Assembly: GCA_024743255.1 (NCBI GenBank)
Contig: JANSWY010000017.1
Location: forward strand, 1 to 64,000
Direction: 5' to 3'
Source of the DNA: a bacterium
Lineage (GTDB): Bacteria > Bacteroidota > Bacteroidia > Cytophagales > Cyclobacteriaceae
DNA: 64,000 nt
Part shown: in pieces, positions 50,624 through 61,200 of the stretch
Position numbering within the stretch: position 1 is the first letter of the stretch
Layout of the letters: every line of letters starts with the position of its first letter
Translations under genes and position numbers: made by a program
Notes under the pieces: model-generated
What the model was told of the DNA's origin: nothing
What the model saw: the letters and a program-made list of their open reading frames with translations, nothing else
The model's database searches: none

Positions 50624-51433
50624 ATGAGCAACTTAGTTTCAGTCCAATGGTTATCAGAAAATCTGGATCAACCTAATCTCATCATTCTGGATGCAAGTCA
50701 AAGCGTAATTGAGGAATATAAAGATAAATATATTCCAGGAACAAGGAAGTTTGACATCAAGAATAACTTTAGTGATACATCTGGTCCATTTCCAAACACA
50801 TTCCCAACGGTTGAGAAATTCCAAGAGCAGTCCAGAAATCTTGGAATCAACCAAAACAGTAAAATCATTGTATACGATAATAAAGGAATGTTTGCTAGCC
50901 CCAGAGTTTGGTGGATGTTTAAAACCATGGGTCATCAAGATGTGTATGTATTGGATGGAGGTTTACCTGAGTGGAAAAAGAATAATTATCCAATTGTCTC
51001 AGATCTGATTAATAACACAGCAACAGGAGACTTCAATACTGTATTTAATCCTGCAGCTGTAAAAGATTATCAGTTTGTTATCTCAAACATTCAATCCCCT
51101 AAATCTCAAATAATTGATGCCAGATCAGCTGGACGATTCAATGGATCAACTCCAGAACCAAGACAGGGTCTAAAAAGCGGTAGCATCCCGGGATCCAAAA
51201 ACCTTCCATTCGGGGATATTTTGAGAGACGGTAAAATGAAATCAAAAGAGGAGTTGGTTTCTGAATTTAATAAACTTGATCTCGGAGATGAAGAATTAAC
51301 ATTTAGTTGTGGTTCCGGAATTACGGCCTGTATTATCCTAATGGCTGCTGAAGAAGCAGGTTTAACGAATGAAAAATCTGTTTATGATGGATCCTGGACG
51401 GAATGGGCGGAATTGCAAGGATTAAAGGACTAG
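50624..51433 (+). CDS. 3-mercaptopyruvate/thiosulfate sulfurtransferase (two rhodanese domains)
   Basis: The ATG at 50624 gives MSNLVSVQWLSENLD, the standard family start; an upstream TTG adds five residues. 269 residues with an inactive N-terminal rhodanese domain (YIPGTRKFDIK, VYDNKGMFASPRVWWMF) and a catalytic C-terminal one (IIDARSAGRFNG, FSCGSGITACI). The active loop CGSGIT matches the CGSGVT type typical of mercaptopyruvate sulfurtransferases more than the CRKG(V/I)T type of thiosulfate rhodaneses. It ends with a 4-base overlap with the convergent SRPBCC gene. Confidence 0.88.
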   Translation: MSNLVSVQWLSENLDQPNLIILDASQSVIEEYKDKYIPGTRKFDIKNNFSDTSGPFPNTFPTVEKFQEQSRNLGINQNSKIIVYDNKGMFASPRVWWMFKTMGHQDVYVLDGGLPEWKKNNYPIVSDLINNTATGDFNTVFNPAAVKDYQFVISNIQSPKSQIIDARSAGRFNGSTPEPRQGLKSGSIPGSKNLPFGDILRDGKMKSKEELVSEFNKLDLGDEELTFSCGSGITACIILMAAEEAGLTNEKSVYDGSWTEWAELQGLKD

Positions 51434-51873
51434 CTAATTGTAGTTTCCCTGCCATCCTGCAAAGTTGTTTTTCCTGTTTCCAGCAATTCTTTAAGCTTTT
51501 CCAAATTATCTCCCACTGCCTCTTGTATTTTTTTAGAAGCAAACCGCTCAATAAAGCCAGGAAGAATACTATCAATTTTAATATTATCAATTAGAAGTAC
51601 TTTCTTCTCAAAATGAAAAATCATTTCCCTTGTCACAGTTATCAACTTCGAAGATTGCAGTTTCAATAAAAATCTCTTATTCTCTTCAATTTCAAGTAGT
51701 TCAAAATTCTGTTCATCATTTTTCCTGATGACATGATACTTTCCTTCATTCCCCACTTTATTCACCTCTAGAATGTAATAATTCCACATCGGCATATTCT
51801 CAAAAGTAGAGATAAACCCAAATGCTTTATCAAGGTCTGTATCAATGGAAATTTGGTTTGATAAGATTGTCAT
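51430..51873 (-). CDS. SRPBCC-fold (polyketide cyclase/START-like) protein
   Basis: 147 residues. The domain pattern is a first strand and helices ending AFGFISTFENMPMWNYYILE, a long antiparallel sheet (FELLEIEENKRFLLKLQSSK), and a long C-terminal helix (AVGDNLEKLKELLETGK), as in the SRPBCC hydrophobic-ligand-binding superfamily. No ligand can be named. It is convergent with the sulfurtransferase, stop codons overlapping, and divergent from tex. Confidence 0.75.
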   Translation of the reverse strand: MTILSNQISIDTDLDKAFGFISTFENMPMWNYYILEVNKVGNEGKYHVIRKNDEQNFELLEIEENKRFLLKLQSSKLITVTREMIFHFEKKVLLIDNIKIDSILPGFIERFASKKIQEAVGDNLEKLKELLETGKTTLQDGRETTIS

Positions 51874-51951
51874 TTCTTTACTTTAACAAGAATTTTTATT
51901 GATGTGGAAAAGTTCTACAATTTCTTCAACGTTTCTCAATAATCAAGACAT

Positions 51952-51959
51952 TATATTTG
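51952..51959 (+). promoter_or_regulatory. Candidate -7 box of tex
   Basis: TATATTTG matches TAnnTTTG and lies 30 bases before the ATG at 51990. Confidence 0.4.
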
Positions 51960-51989
51960 TCGGCATTTTTAAAACTCTTATTGAACCAA

Positions 51990-54257
51990 ATGAGTATTGA
52001 CCACTATAAAAAGATAGCCGCTGAGCTATCCATTAACGAAAGACAAGTTAAGGCGACTGCTGAGTTATTAGATGAAGGCGGAACCGTACCATTTATCTCC
52101 AGATATAGAAAAGAGGTAACTGGAAGTTTAGATGAAGTTGCTATTGCCGCTATTCGGGATAGATTAGATCAACTCAGAGAACTTGATAAGAGAAAAGAGT
52201 TTGTATTAAAGACCATTAAAGATCAGGAAAAGCTTACTCCAGAGTTGGAAAGGGCAATCATTAATGCTGAAACTCTAACTGAAGTAGAAGATTTATATCT
52301 TCCTTACAAACCAAAAAGAAAAACAAGAGCAACTCAGGCAAAAGAAAAAGGGCTTGAGCCACTTTCTAAAGTTCTATTCGAACAAGGAAACATCTCACCA
52401 GAGTCTGAAGCTGAGAAGTTTATTGATGAGGAGAAAGGTGTTAAATCGATTGAAGAAGCTCTTCAGGGTGCTAGAGATATCATCGCAGAACAGGTCAATG
52501 AAAACTCAGAAGTGCGATCAAAAATCAGAGACTTATTCTCAGAAACCGGACACATTAGTGCGAAAGTGATGCCTGGCAAAGAGGAAGAAGGACAGAAGTT
52601 TAAAGATTACTTCGAGTGGGATGAATCAGTAAAAGACATTCCAAGCCACAGACTACTTGCACTTAGAAGAGGTGAAAAAGAAATGATTCTTTCTTTAGAT
52701 ATCGCTCCAGAGGAAGAAGAAGCTATTGAGATCATAAATAAGCAATTTGTAACTGGAAATAATGACGCTTCTGAACAAGTTGAGATTGCGATCAAAGATG
52801 CATACAAGCGACTTTTAAAACCATCTCTTGAAACCGATTCAAGACTCAGCACCAAGAAAAAAGCTGATGAAGAAGCGATTAAAGTATTTGCAGAAAATCT
52901 TGGCCAGTTATTGATGGCAGCTCCTTTAGGCGAGAAACGTGTATTAGCACTTGACCCAGGATTTAGAACAGGTTGCAAACTGGTTGTACTAAACGAGCAA
53001 GGAAAACTACTTGATCACACAGCTATCTATCCAAACGAACCTCAAAAGAGAGTAATGGAATCCGGAGCAGTTGTGAAACAAATGGTTGATCAGTATAATA
53101 TTGAGGCAATTGCTATTGGAAACGGAACAGCAAGTCGTGAAACCGAAAGCTTTGTCAAAAGCTTAGGATTGGACAAAGAAATTCTTGTTGTAATGGTAAA
53201 TGAAAGTGGAGCTTCAATATACTCTGCATCAGAAACTGCTAGAAATGAATTTCCAGACCATGATGTTACCGTAAGAGGAGCAGTTTCAATCGGAAGAAGA
53301 TTGGCAGATCCACTTGCTGAGCTTGTAAAAATAGATGCTAAGTCAATCGGTGTAGGACAATATCAGCATGATGTGGACCAAAACTTATTAAAGCATAGCC
53401 TTGACGAAACTGTAATGAGCTGTGTAAATAAAGTTGGTGTTGAGTTGAATACTGCGAGTAAGGAGCTTTTGACGTACGTTTCTGGGTTAGGCCCACAATT
53501 GGCTGAGAACATTGTGAATTACAGAAATGAAAATGGTGCTTTTAAGGATAGAAACGAATTAAAGAAAGTAGCCCGACTAGGCGGTAAAGCATTTGAACAA
53601 GCTGCTGGTTTCATCAGAATCCGAGGAGCAAAAAACCCATTGGATCAAAGCGCTGTTCACCCAGAGAGTTATCACATTGTAGAGTCTATGGCAAAAGATC
53701 TAAATGTAGAATTAAAAGAGCTTGTTGGAAACCCAAAGTTGAAGGGTCAAATTAAACTGGACAAATACGTAACAGATACCGTAGGACTTCCAACTCTTAA
53801 AGATATTGTTGAGGAACTATCAAAACCAGGAAGAGATCCAAGAGAGAAATTCGAAGCTTTCTCATTCCAGGATGGTGTGAATGAAATTACGGATTTACGT
53901 CCAGGCATGAAGCTTCCAGGTATTGTAACCAACATTACCAAGTTTGGTGCTTTTGTAGACATTGGAGTTCACCAGGATGGATTGGTTCACGTAAGTGAGA
54001 TGGCTAACAGATTCATCAGCGATCCTAATGAAGTAGTGGAGGTTTCTCAAAAAGTAGAAGTAACGGTAACTGACATAGATGTAGCCAGAAAAAGAATCTC
54101 ATTGTCTATGAAAGGTGAGGAAAAAGCTCCTTCAAGGAAAAAGCCTCAAAACAAAAGACAAGATAACCGTAGACAAGACAACAGAAAACAGGAAAGACAA
54201 CCTGAAGGTGATCTTCAAGCGAAACTTGCTATGCTAAAAGGTAAGTTTAATAGCTAA
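51990..54257 (+). CDS. tex: Tex-family RNA-binding transcription accessory protein
   Basis: The frame opens with a TTG at 51957, but the ATG at 51990 (MSIDHYKKIAAELSINERQV) is the usual start, giving 755 residues. Domain order is helical N-terminal region (GGTVPFISRYRKEVTGSLDE), YqgF-like RNase H fold (LALDPGFRTGCKLVVLN), helix-hairpin-helix (VSGLGPQLAENIVNYRNENG) and a C-terminal S1 RNA-binding domain (LPGIVTNITKFGAFVDIGV). A basic Arg/Lys/Gln-rich tail follows. Tex proteins act in transcription and RNA metabolism in the cytoplasm. A terminator follows 30 bases after the stop. Confidence 0.93.
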   Translation: MSIDHYKKIAAELSINERQVKATAELLDEGGTVPFISRYRKEVTGSLDEVAIAAIRDRLDQLRELDKRKEFVLKTIKDQEKLTPELERAIINAETLTEVEDLYLPYKPKRKTRATQAKEKGLEPLSKVLFEQGNISPESEAEKFIDEEKGVKSIEEALQGARDIIAEQVNENSEVRSKIRDLFSETGHISAKVMPGKEEEGQKFKDYFEWDESVKDIPSHRLLALRRGEKEMILSLDIAPEEEEAIEIINKQFVTGNNDASEQVEIAIKDAYKRLLKPSLETDSRLSTKKKADEEAIKVFAENLGQLLMAAPLGEKRVLALDPGFRTGCKLVVLNEQGKLLDHTAIYPNEPQKRVMESGAVVKQMVDQYNIEAIAIGNGTASRETESFVKSLGLDKEILVVMVNESGASIYSASETARNEFPDHDVTVRGAVSIGRRLADPLAELVKIDAKSIGVGQYQHDVDQNLLKHSLDETVMSCVNKVGVELNTASKELLTYVSGLGPQLAENIVNYRNENGAFKDRNELKKVARLGGKAFEQAAGFIRIRGAKNPLDQSAVHPESYHIVESMAKDLNVELKELVGNPKLKGQIKLDKYVTDTVGLPTLKDIVEELSKPGRDPREKFEAFSFQDGVNEITDLRPGMKLPGIVTNITKFGAFVDIGVHQDGLVHVSEMANRFISDPNEVVEVSQKVEVTVTDIDVARKRISLSMKGEEKAPSRKKPQNKRQDNRRQDNRKQERQPEGDLQAKLAMLKGKFNS

Positions 54258-54279
54258 TAACATTACAATTCTATTATTT

Positions 54280-54312
54280 GATGAAGGCAGTTCTGAAAGG
54301 GCTGCCTTTTTT
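54280..54312 (+). terminator. Terminator of tex
   Basis: AAGGCAG (54284-54290) pairs with CTGCCTT (54302-54308), followed by a T run. Confidence 0.8.
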
Positions 54313-54369
54313 ATTATGAATCATTTATTGTCAAAATTTCGTAGAGCCCTGACCATGATTCTCGACACC

Positions 54370-54439
54370 AACTTCTAACTTCCAACCTCCAACTTGTGTC
54401 TCCCAACTTCAGTCTTCCGTCTTCAGTCTTCGGTCTCCC
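54370..54439. repeat. Tandem heptamer repeat, ten units
   Basis: Ten consecutive 7-base units in register: AACTTCT, AACTTCC, AACCTCC, AACTTGT, GTCTCCC, AACTTCA, GTCTTCC, GTCTTCA, GTCTTCG and GTCTCCC. Unit consensus (A/G)(A/T)CTTCN. It lies between the tex terminator and the purL promoter and is pyrimidine-rich on the plus strand. Compare the inverted heptamers at 11399-11457. Confidence 0.85.
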
Positions 54440-54483
54440 AAAACTTTGATTTCAATTCCCTAGAACTTAAACCTTAGAATTCA

Positions 54484-54491
54484 TAGTTTTG
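54484..54491 (+). promoter_or_regulatory. Candidate -7 box of purL
   Basis: TAGTTTTG matches TAnnTTTG and lies 22 bases before the ATG at 54514. No purine riboswitch is visible in the short leader. Confidence 0.4.
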
Positions 54492-54513
54492 CGCTTTCAA
54501 ACAAGTGCATTCC

Positions 54514-57500
54514 ATGATTACATTCTTTAGGAAAAATTCTGACCTGGTTTACGCAGTAGATCACACCTCCAATTTCGATGAAGCAACTACTAAAAAGCTG
54601 GTATGGCTCTTTGGTGATGCCCAGCCAACAGACACCTCTACAATAGATGGAAAATTTGTAGGACCAAGAAAGGAAATGTTGACTCCATGGAGTACAAATG
54701 CAGTGGAAATCACCCAAAACATGGGAGTTGAAGGCATTACCAGAATTGAAGAATTCTTCCCATATGAAACCAGCAAATCTTTTGACCCAATGCTTCAAAG
54801 CACCTATGAAGTACTGGATCAGGATGTATTTGCTTTGGATATCAAGCCAGAGGATGTAAAAGAAATCGAAGATATCGCTTCTTACAACGATCAGCAGGGA
54901 TTAGCACTTAGTCCTGAAGAAATAGAATACTTAGATCAAGTCAGTGTTCAACTAGACAGAAAACTTACTGATAGTGAGGTCTTCGGATTCTCACAAGTGA
55001 ATTCTGAACACTGTAGACATAAAATATTTAATGGCACATTCATCATTGATGGTGAAGAAATGCCTACTACCCTATTCCAGCTAATCAAGAAAACTTCCAA
55101 GGAAAACGGCGACAACCTCGTATCTGCATACAAAGACAATGTAGCATTCATCAAAGGTCCTGTTGTCGAGCAATTCGCTCCTGAATCTCCGGATGTACCG
55201 GATTGGTATGAAACTAAAGATTTTGAATCAGTACTTTCTCTAAAAGCTGAGACTCACAATTTTCCTACAACAGTTGAACCATTCAATGGTGCAGCAACTG
55301 GATCCGGAGGTGAAATCAGAGATAGATTGGCTGGAGGACAAGCAAGTTTGCCTTTGGCAGGAACTGCTGTTTACATGACATCCTACAGTCGCCTTACTAA
55401 AGACAGAGCATGGGAAAATGGTCTTCCTGAAAGAAAATGGCTTTACCAAACACCAACTGACATCCTAATCAAAGCTTCTAATGGTGCTTCTGATTTCGGC
55501 AACAAGTTCGGACAACCACTTATATGTGGAAGTGTCTTAACGTTTGAACATCAGGAGAATGGCAAGAAGTATGGTTTCGATAAAGTAATCATGCTTGCTG
55601 GAGGAATTGGGTACGGAAAGAAAAAGGATGCTCTTAAAAAAGAGGTCGAGCCTGGTGAAAAGATTGTCGTTCTTGGCGGAGATAATTATAGAATTGGTAT
55701 GGGCGGAGGATCTGTGTCTTCTGTGAATACTGGTGAGTTTGGTAATAGCATAGAATTAAATGCAGTTCAGCGTGCCAACCCGGAAATGCAAAAACGTGTT
55801 GCTAATGCAATTAGAGGATTGGCCGAGGAAGATGAAAACCCAATTATTTCAATCCACGATCATGGTGCTGGTGGACACTTAAACTGTTTATCAGAACTTG
55901 TTGAAGATACCGGAGGTGTAATTGATGTCAATAAACTTCCTGTCGGAGACCCTACCCTATCTGATAAAGAGATTATTGGTAACGAAAGCCAGGAAAGAAT
56001 GGGACTTGTAATGAAGCAAGACCATCTTGAAAAACTAGAAAAAATTGCTGAGCGTGAAAGAGCTCCAATGTATACTGTTGGAGAAACTACCGCCGACAAG
56101 AAATTTACTTTCGAAAACTTAAAGTCTGGTAAGAACCCAATGGACTGGGAACTGAGTCATATGTTCGGTTCTTCACCCAAGACTATTCTTACTGATCAAA
56201 AATCAGGCAGCTCATTCAGCCAAGTTACTTACGATACTTCGAAAGTTGAAGAGTACCTTGATTCTGTACTTCAATTAGAAGCTGTTGCTTGTAAAGATTG
56301 GCTTACAAATAAAGTTGATAGATGTGTTACCGGAAGAGTGGCAACACAACAAACAACTGGCGAAATTCAGGTGCCGCTGAACAACGTTTCAGTAATGGCT
56401 TTAGATTATAAAAGCCATAAAGGTGTAGCAACTTCCATTGGTCATGCTCCGGTTGCAGCTTTAGTAGATCCTACTGCCGGAAGTAGAATAGCCATTACAG
56501 AAGCACTTACAAACTTAGTTTGGGCACCACTCTCTGGTGGCTTATCAGGAGTATCTTTAAGTGCCAATTGGATGTGGCCTGCAAAGAATGAGGGCGAAAA
56601 CGCAAGATTATATGAAGCTGTAAAAGCAGTTAGTGATTTTGCTGTTGAATTGGGCATCAATATTCCTACTGGAAAGGATTCACTTTCCATGACACAAAAA
56701 TACCCTGATGGCGATGTTGTTTATTCTCCAGGAACAGTGATCATTTCTTCTGTAGGAGAAGTTAGCGATATAAGAAAAACAGTAAACCCTGATTTAAAGT
56801 ATAATGAGGGTTCAAAATTGGTTTACCTAAATGTTTCAGGATCTGATTTCGAGCTTGGCGGAACCTCTCTTGCACAAATACTAAATAAACTTGGAGAAAG
56901 ATCTGCTAACGTTTCTGACGTTGATCATTTCAAAAAGGCATTCAAGACACTTCAGAATCTTATTGCTGAAGGAAAAATACTCGCAGGACATGATGTTTCT
57001 TCTGGTGGAGTAATTTCAACATTACTTGAAATGTGCTTCCCTACTTCAAAACTAGGGATGAACATCGACCTTACTAATATTGGAGGAAAAGATGTCATAA
57101 ATGCTCTATTCAATGAAAATCCCGCATTTATCCTACAAGTTGCAGACAATGCTACTGCCGAGAGTTTGGTTTCAGAACTAGGTGCAATCATCATTGGAGA
57201 GCCGAATGACTCTGGAACAGCCTCAGTAAATTATGGTTCAGATTCGTATTCATTCAATATTGAAGAAAAAAGAAACATCTGGTTCAAAACGTCACAGCTT
57301 CTTGATCGTCACCAATCAACTGAGACACTAGCTGATAGAAGAGCCTCAAACCTTGGGAAACAACCTATTCAATACAAATTCCCTAAAGGATTTGATGGAC
57401 AATCCAGCTCATTAAACCTAAACTTCAGCAGAAATTCAAAATCAGGAATCAAAGCTGCTGTAATCAGAGAAAAAGGGTCTAATTCTGAAAGAGAAATGGC

Positions 57501-58206
57501 CTACATGATGCACCTTGCTGGCTTTGATGTGAAAGATGTGCACATGACTGATCTCGTGTCAGGTAGAGAGGATCTAACTGATGTAAATCTTATCGTATTC
57601 GTTGGTGGTTTCAGTAATTCTGATGTTCTTGGAAGTGCTAAAGGATGGGCAGGAACTTTCCTATATAACCCAAAGGCAAAAGCAGCCCTTGAAAACTTCT
57701 ATAAAAGAACTGATACATTAAGTCTAGGAGTATGTAACGGTTGCCAATTGATGATGGAACTTGGACTTATCTATTCGGATAAATCAAACCATCCAAAAAT
57801 GCAGCATAACAGTTCTGGTAAATTTGAATGCCAATTTACTACTGTGGATATTGCTGAAAATGATACGGTTCTACTGAAAAATCTCGGTAACACAACTCTC
57901 GGAATCTGGTCTGCCCACGGTGAAGGCAAGTTTGATCTTAAAGGAAATGAATCTGACTTCAACATTGTAGCAAAATTCAGTCATGACAGCTACCCAGCTA
58001 ATCCAAATGGATCTGATTTCGCAACGGCTGCAGTGGCTTCAAATGATGGAAGACACCTGGCAATAATGCCACACCTCGAGAGAAGCATGTTCCCATGGAA
58101 CTGGCCACATTATCCGGCTGGTAAATTAAGCCATGAAGTTTCTCCATGGCTTATCGCATTCAAAGATGCTTTTGAATGGGTCTCCAACGTTACAAAAACT
58201 GATTAA
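54514..58206 (+). CDS. purL: Phosphoribosylformylglycinamidine synthase, single-chain type
   Basis: The ATG at 54514 (MITFFRKNSDLVYAVDHTSN) is preferred over a GTG at 54505. About 1230 residues, the length of the large single-chain FGAM synthase. FSQVNSEHCRHKIFNG is the catalytic-histidine region, ETHNFPTTVEPFNGAATGSG the substrate/ATP site and IHDHGAGGHLNCL a later AIRS-type site. The C-terminal glutamine amidotransferase domain has LGVCNGCQLMM as nucleophile elbow and MPHLERSMFPWNWPHYP for the His/Glu pair. It makes FGAM from FGAR, glutamine and ATP in purine synthesis. Confidence 0.95.
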   Translation: MITFFRKNSDLVYAVDHTSNFDEATTKKLVWLFGDAQPTDTSTIDGKFVGPRKEMLTPWSTNAVEITQNMGVEGITRIEEFFPYETSKSFDPMLQSTYEVLDQDVFALDIKPEDVKEIEDIASYNDQQGLALSPEEIEYLDQVSVQLDRKLTDSEVFGFSQVNSEHCRHKIFNGTFIIDGEEMPTTLFQLIKKTSKENGDNLVSAYKDNVAFIKGPVVEQFAPESPDVPDWYETKDFESVLSLKAETHNFPTTVEPFNGAATGSGGEIRDRLAGGQASLPLAGTAVYMTSYSRLTKDRAWENGLPERKWLYQTPTDILIKASNGASDFGNKFGQPLICGSVLTFEHQENGKKYGFDKVIMLAGGIGYGKKKDALKKEVEPGEKIVVLGGDNYRIGMGGGSVSSVNTGEFGNSIELNAVQRANPEMQKRVANAIRGLAEEDENPIISIHDHGAGGHLNCLSELVEDTGGVIDVNKLPVGDPTLSDKEIIGNESQERMGLVMKQDHLEKLEKIAERERAPMYTVGETTADKKFTFENLKSGKNPMDWELSHMFGSSPKTILTDQKSGSSFSQVTYDTSKVEEYLDSVLQLEAVACKDWLTNKVDRCVTGRVATQQTTGEIQVPLNNVSVMALDYKSHKGVATSIGHAPVAALVDPTAGSRIAITEALTNLVWAPLSGGLSGVSLSANWMWPAKNEGENARLYEAVKAVSDFAVELGINIPTGKDSLSMTQKYPDGDVVYSPGTVIISSVGEVSDIRKTVNPDLKYNEGSKLVYLNVSGSDFELGGTSLAQILNKLGERSANVSDVDHFKKAFKTLQNLIAEGKILAGHDVSSGGVISTLLEMCFPTSKLGMNIDLTNIGGKDVINALFNENPAFILQVADNATAESLVSELGAIIIGEPNDSGTASVNYGSDSYSFNIEEKRNIWFKTSQLLDRHQSTETLADRRASNLGKQPIQYKFPKGFDGQSSSLNLNFSRNSKSGIKAAVIREKGSNSEREMAYMMHLAGFDVKDVHMTDLVSGREDLTDVNLIVFVGGFSNSDVLGSAKGWAGTFLYNPKAKAALENFYKRTDTLSLGVCNGCQLMMELGLIYSDKSNHPKMQHNSSGKFECQFTTVDIAENDTVLLKNLGNTTLGIWSAHGEGKFDLKGNESDFNIVAKFSHDSYPANPNGSDFATAAVASNDGRHLAIMPHLERSMFPWNWPHYPAGKLSHEVSPWLIAFKDAFEWVSNVTKTD

Positions 58207-58231
58207 ATCCAATATTGGTATGGCTCAGTAA

Positions 58232-58261
58232 TGGTTTAGATAATTTAAATTGTCTAAACCA
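58232..58261. promoter_or_regulatory. 30-base near-perfect palindrome ending in the start codon of the PKD gene
   Basis: Arms 58232-58246 and 58247-58261 (TGGTTTAGATAATTT / AAATTGTCTAAACCA) are complementary with one mismatch that becomes G-U in RNA. The last base is the A of the ATG. It could be a repressor site or an mRNA hairpin that hides the start. Confidence 0.7.
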
Positions 58262-61200
58262 TGTCTATGCCTTATCCTGTACAATCCTTTTTAAGGTTCG
58301 GTGCAATCCTGATATGCTTCGTAGGTTATATACTTACAGTAGACGGACAAGCTACATCCAATAATCAAGCCTTTATTGAAAATAAGGGGCAATGGCCTGA
58401 TGATATAAAATTCAAAGCAGATGTGGCAAATGGTATGATTCTCATCTATAACTCTAAAGTCTCTTACTTCCTCAAGGACTTTCAAGAAACAGATCCTCAT
58501 GATCATATCGCTACACACTTTAACCATGATCAAACATTTACTCGAATAGATGTAGAGTTTGAGGGAGCCAGCAAAAACGTGTTGATCAAAACAAAGAATC
58601 AATCAATTACCAATTACAACTACTATCTAGGAGAAAAGAAGAACTGGGCTGAGAATTGTAAGGCATTTCAGACTATTGCATTTCAGAACCTGTATAAAGA
58701 CATAGATCTTGAATTCTATTTCCACAAAAATGGATCTCTAAAATATGATTTGATCTTAAAACCTGGGGCAAACCCAAATGACATCAAATTCAAATACAGC
58801 AACAATGTAGAGCTACACCTTGAAGATGGTTGCTCCTTCATCTCCGCAAATTCACATTCCATAATGGAAAACAGGCCTGTTAGTTACGCAATAAACAGCT
58901 CCGGCAGAAAAGTTCCGATTAAGTGTGAGTTTAAGATCAATCATAAAAACGAAATAGGTTTTGAAATAGACAGTCACAATCCATCCCAAAAAGTAGTAAT
59001 TGATCCGGAATTAGTATTCTCAACATTCTCAGGAGCAGGCTCAGATAATTTTGGATATACCGCTTGTTTCGATGATTTAGGAAGTTTATACAGCGGTGGA
59101 ATTGTTTTCGGGCAATCCTTCCCTGAAACCAATGGAAGCTCCTTTTCTGGAGGCAGCACCGATATGGCCATTCTTAAGTACACAGAAGACGGCAGCAATC
59201 TTCATTATGCAACTTTTATTGGTGGTTCAAGTGAAGAATCTCCACACAGCTTAGTAGTGAATAATCAACGCGAATTAGTAATCATGGGGTCCACAGGATC
59301 ACCCAATTACCCGGTCTCCGATAATGCCTATGACCAAACCTTCAATGGAGGAGAAAGTTTCGCAATCTTTGGCGGTTACACCGGTGCGGACATTGTTGTA
59401 ACTAAACTTAATCAAAGTGGCAATATCTCTGCATCAACCTATGTTGGCGGAAGCGGTAATGATGGGATTTTAAAAATGAATGCTGTAGGAAATTACATCA
59501 ATGATTTAATTACTAACTATGGAGATTACCAACGAGGTGACGTAATAATTGATTCTTTAGATAATATTTACATTGCATCTAGCACAGAATCATCAGATTT
59601 TCCAGTTACAAGCTCAATACAACCTGAACACCTGGGAGGTAATTCAGATGCCGTTGTTTTCTCACTAAACTCAGATCTCAACGAAATGCGATGGAGTACT
59701 TTTCTTGGCGGATCCCAAGACGATGCTGCTCACTCAATTAAAATAAATAATCAAGGAGACATATTAGTCGGAGGAGGAACCACCAGTTCCAACTTTCCCG
59801 TGACCTTAAACAGTCATAAATCCAACTTTCAGGGAATAGTAGATGGTTTTATCACAAGAATGTCAGTGGAAAATGATAGCATTATCAATAGCACATTCCT
59901 TGGAACTGCAGCTTATGATCAAGTATATTTTATTGATGTTGATGACGACAACAATGTGTATGCAACCGGTCAGACACATGGGAACTATCCAGTATCTAGT
60001 GGTGCGTATGCAAACAACAACAGCGCCCAATTCATTCACAAATTTGATAGTTCTTTAACTGACACTAAATTCTCAACAGTATTCGGTTCTGGTACCAGAA
60101 GTGTTAATATATCCCCTACTGCGTTTCTTGCTAATGATTGCGAGAATATATTTTTAAGTGGCTGGGGAGGCAATGTAAATACAAATAATGGAAATTCTGC
60201 CCGATCTATCGGCAACACATTCAGTATGCCAGTAACCGAGGACGCCATGATTAATGTGACCGATGGAAGTGACTTTTACTTGATGGTACTTTCAGCGGAC
60301 GGTTCAGAACTAATGTACGCTTCTTATTTTGGAGCAAAAAACACTCCTGGAGATCACGTAGATGGTGGAACCAGTAGGTTCGATAAACAGGGAATCATCT
60401 ATCAATCAGTTTGTACATGCGGATCATCTGGGGATGATTTCCCTACTACCTCTGGTGCCTGGGCAACAACAAATGGCGCAAGATGCAACAATGCGTCTTT
60501 CAAATTTGATTTAGCTTCTCTTCAAGCTGGTTTCAGTACCAACAGTTTATCCGGTTTAGACCCTGGCCTAACATTTGGTTGCGCTCCCCTAGAAATTGTC
60601 TTCACCAATACCAGCGTAGGTGGTCTCGAGTTTTTCTGGAACCTTGGTGATGGAACTACTTCCACCGACTCACTTCAGGTAATACATACTTATGAATTGC
60701 CTGGCGAATATGAAGTTACCCTCCTGGTCTTGGATGAAACCACTTGCAAAGTTCAGGATATTGAGACAAAAATCATTTCGGTGTTTAATGATGAAGTATC
60801 AATTACAGACTCCCTAAGCATTTGCCAATCTGATCAAATAATGCTTGAAGCAATGGGGGGGTCAGAATACCTTTGGAGTCCATCCATTGGACTAAGTGAT
60901 ACACTAATTAGCAACCCTATTGCAAATCCTGATACTACAACAACGTACACAGTAATAATTACTACTCCGAACGGATGTAACAAGGAACTATCAGTCAATG
61001 TAGAAGTTACAGCATCATTAATCGCACAATTAAGCACTAACAACCCAGATGGAACCGATCCAGGGTTAGCTAGTGGATGTGTACCACTTGCAGTTTCATT
61101 TGCCAACCTCAGTACCAACTACTCCACCTACCTTTGGGATTTTGGTGATGGAAATACAAATAACGAGAATCAGGATACCGTGATTCATACTTATGAAGTA

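Noticed and set aside
50654-50938. Long minus-strand frames within the sulfurtransferase gene
   Set aside because: They are antisense shadows; the plus-strand frame carries both rhodanese domains and the CGSGIT active loop.
51957-51989. Upstream TTG start of tex
   Set aside because: It would lie inside the promoter -7 box; the ATG at 51990 is the family start.
54440-54513. Purine riboswitch upstream of purL
   Set aside because: The leader after the -7 box is about 20 bases, too short for a riboswitch, and no conserved aptamer is visible.
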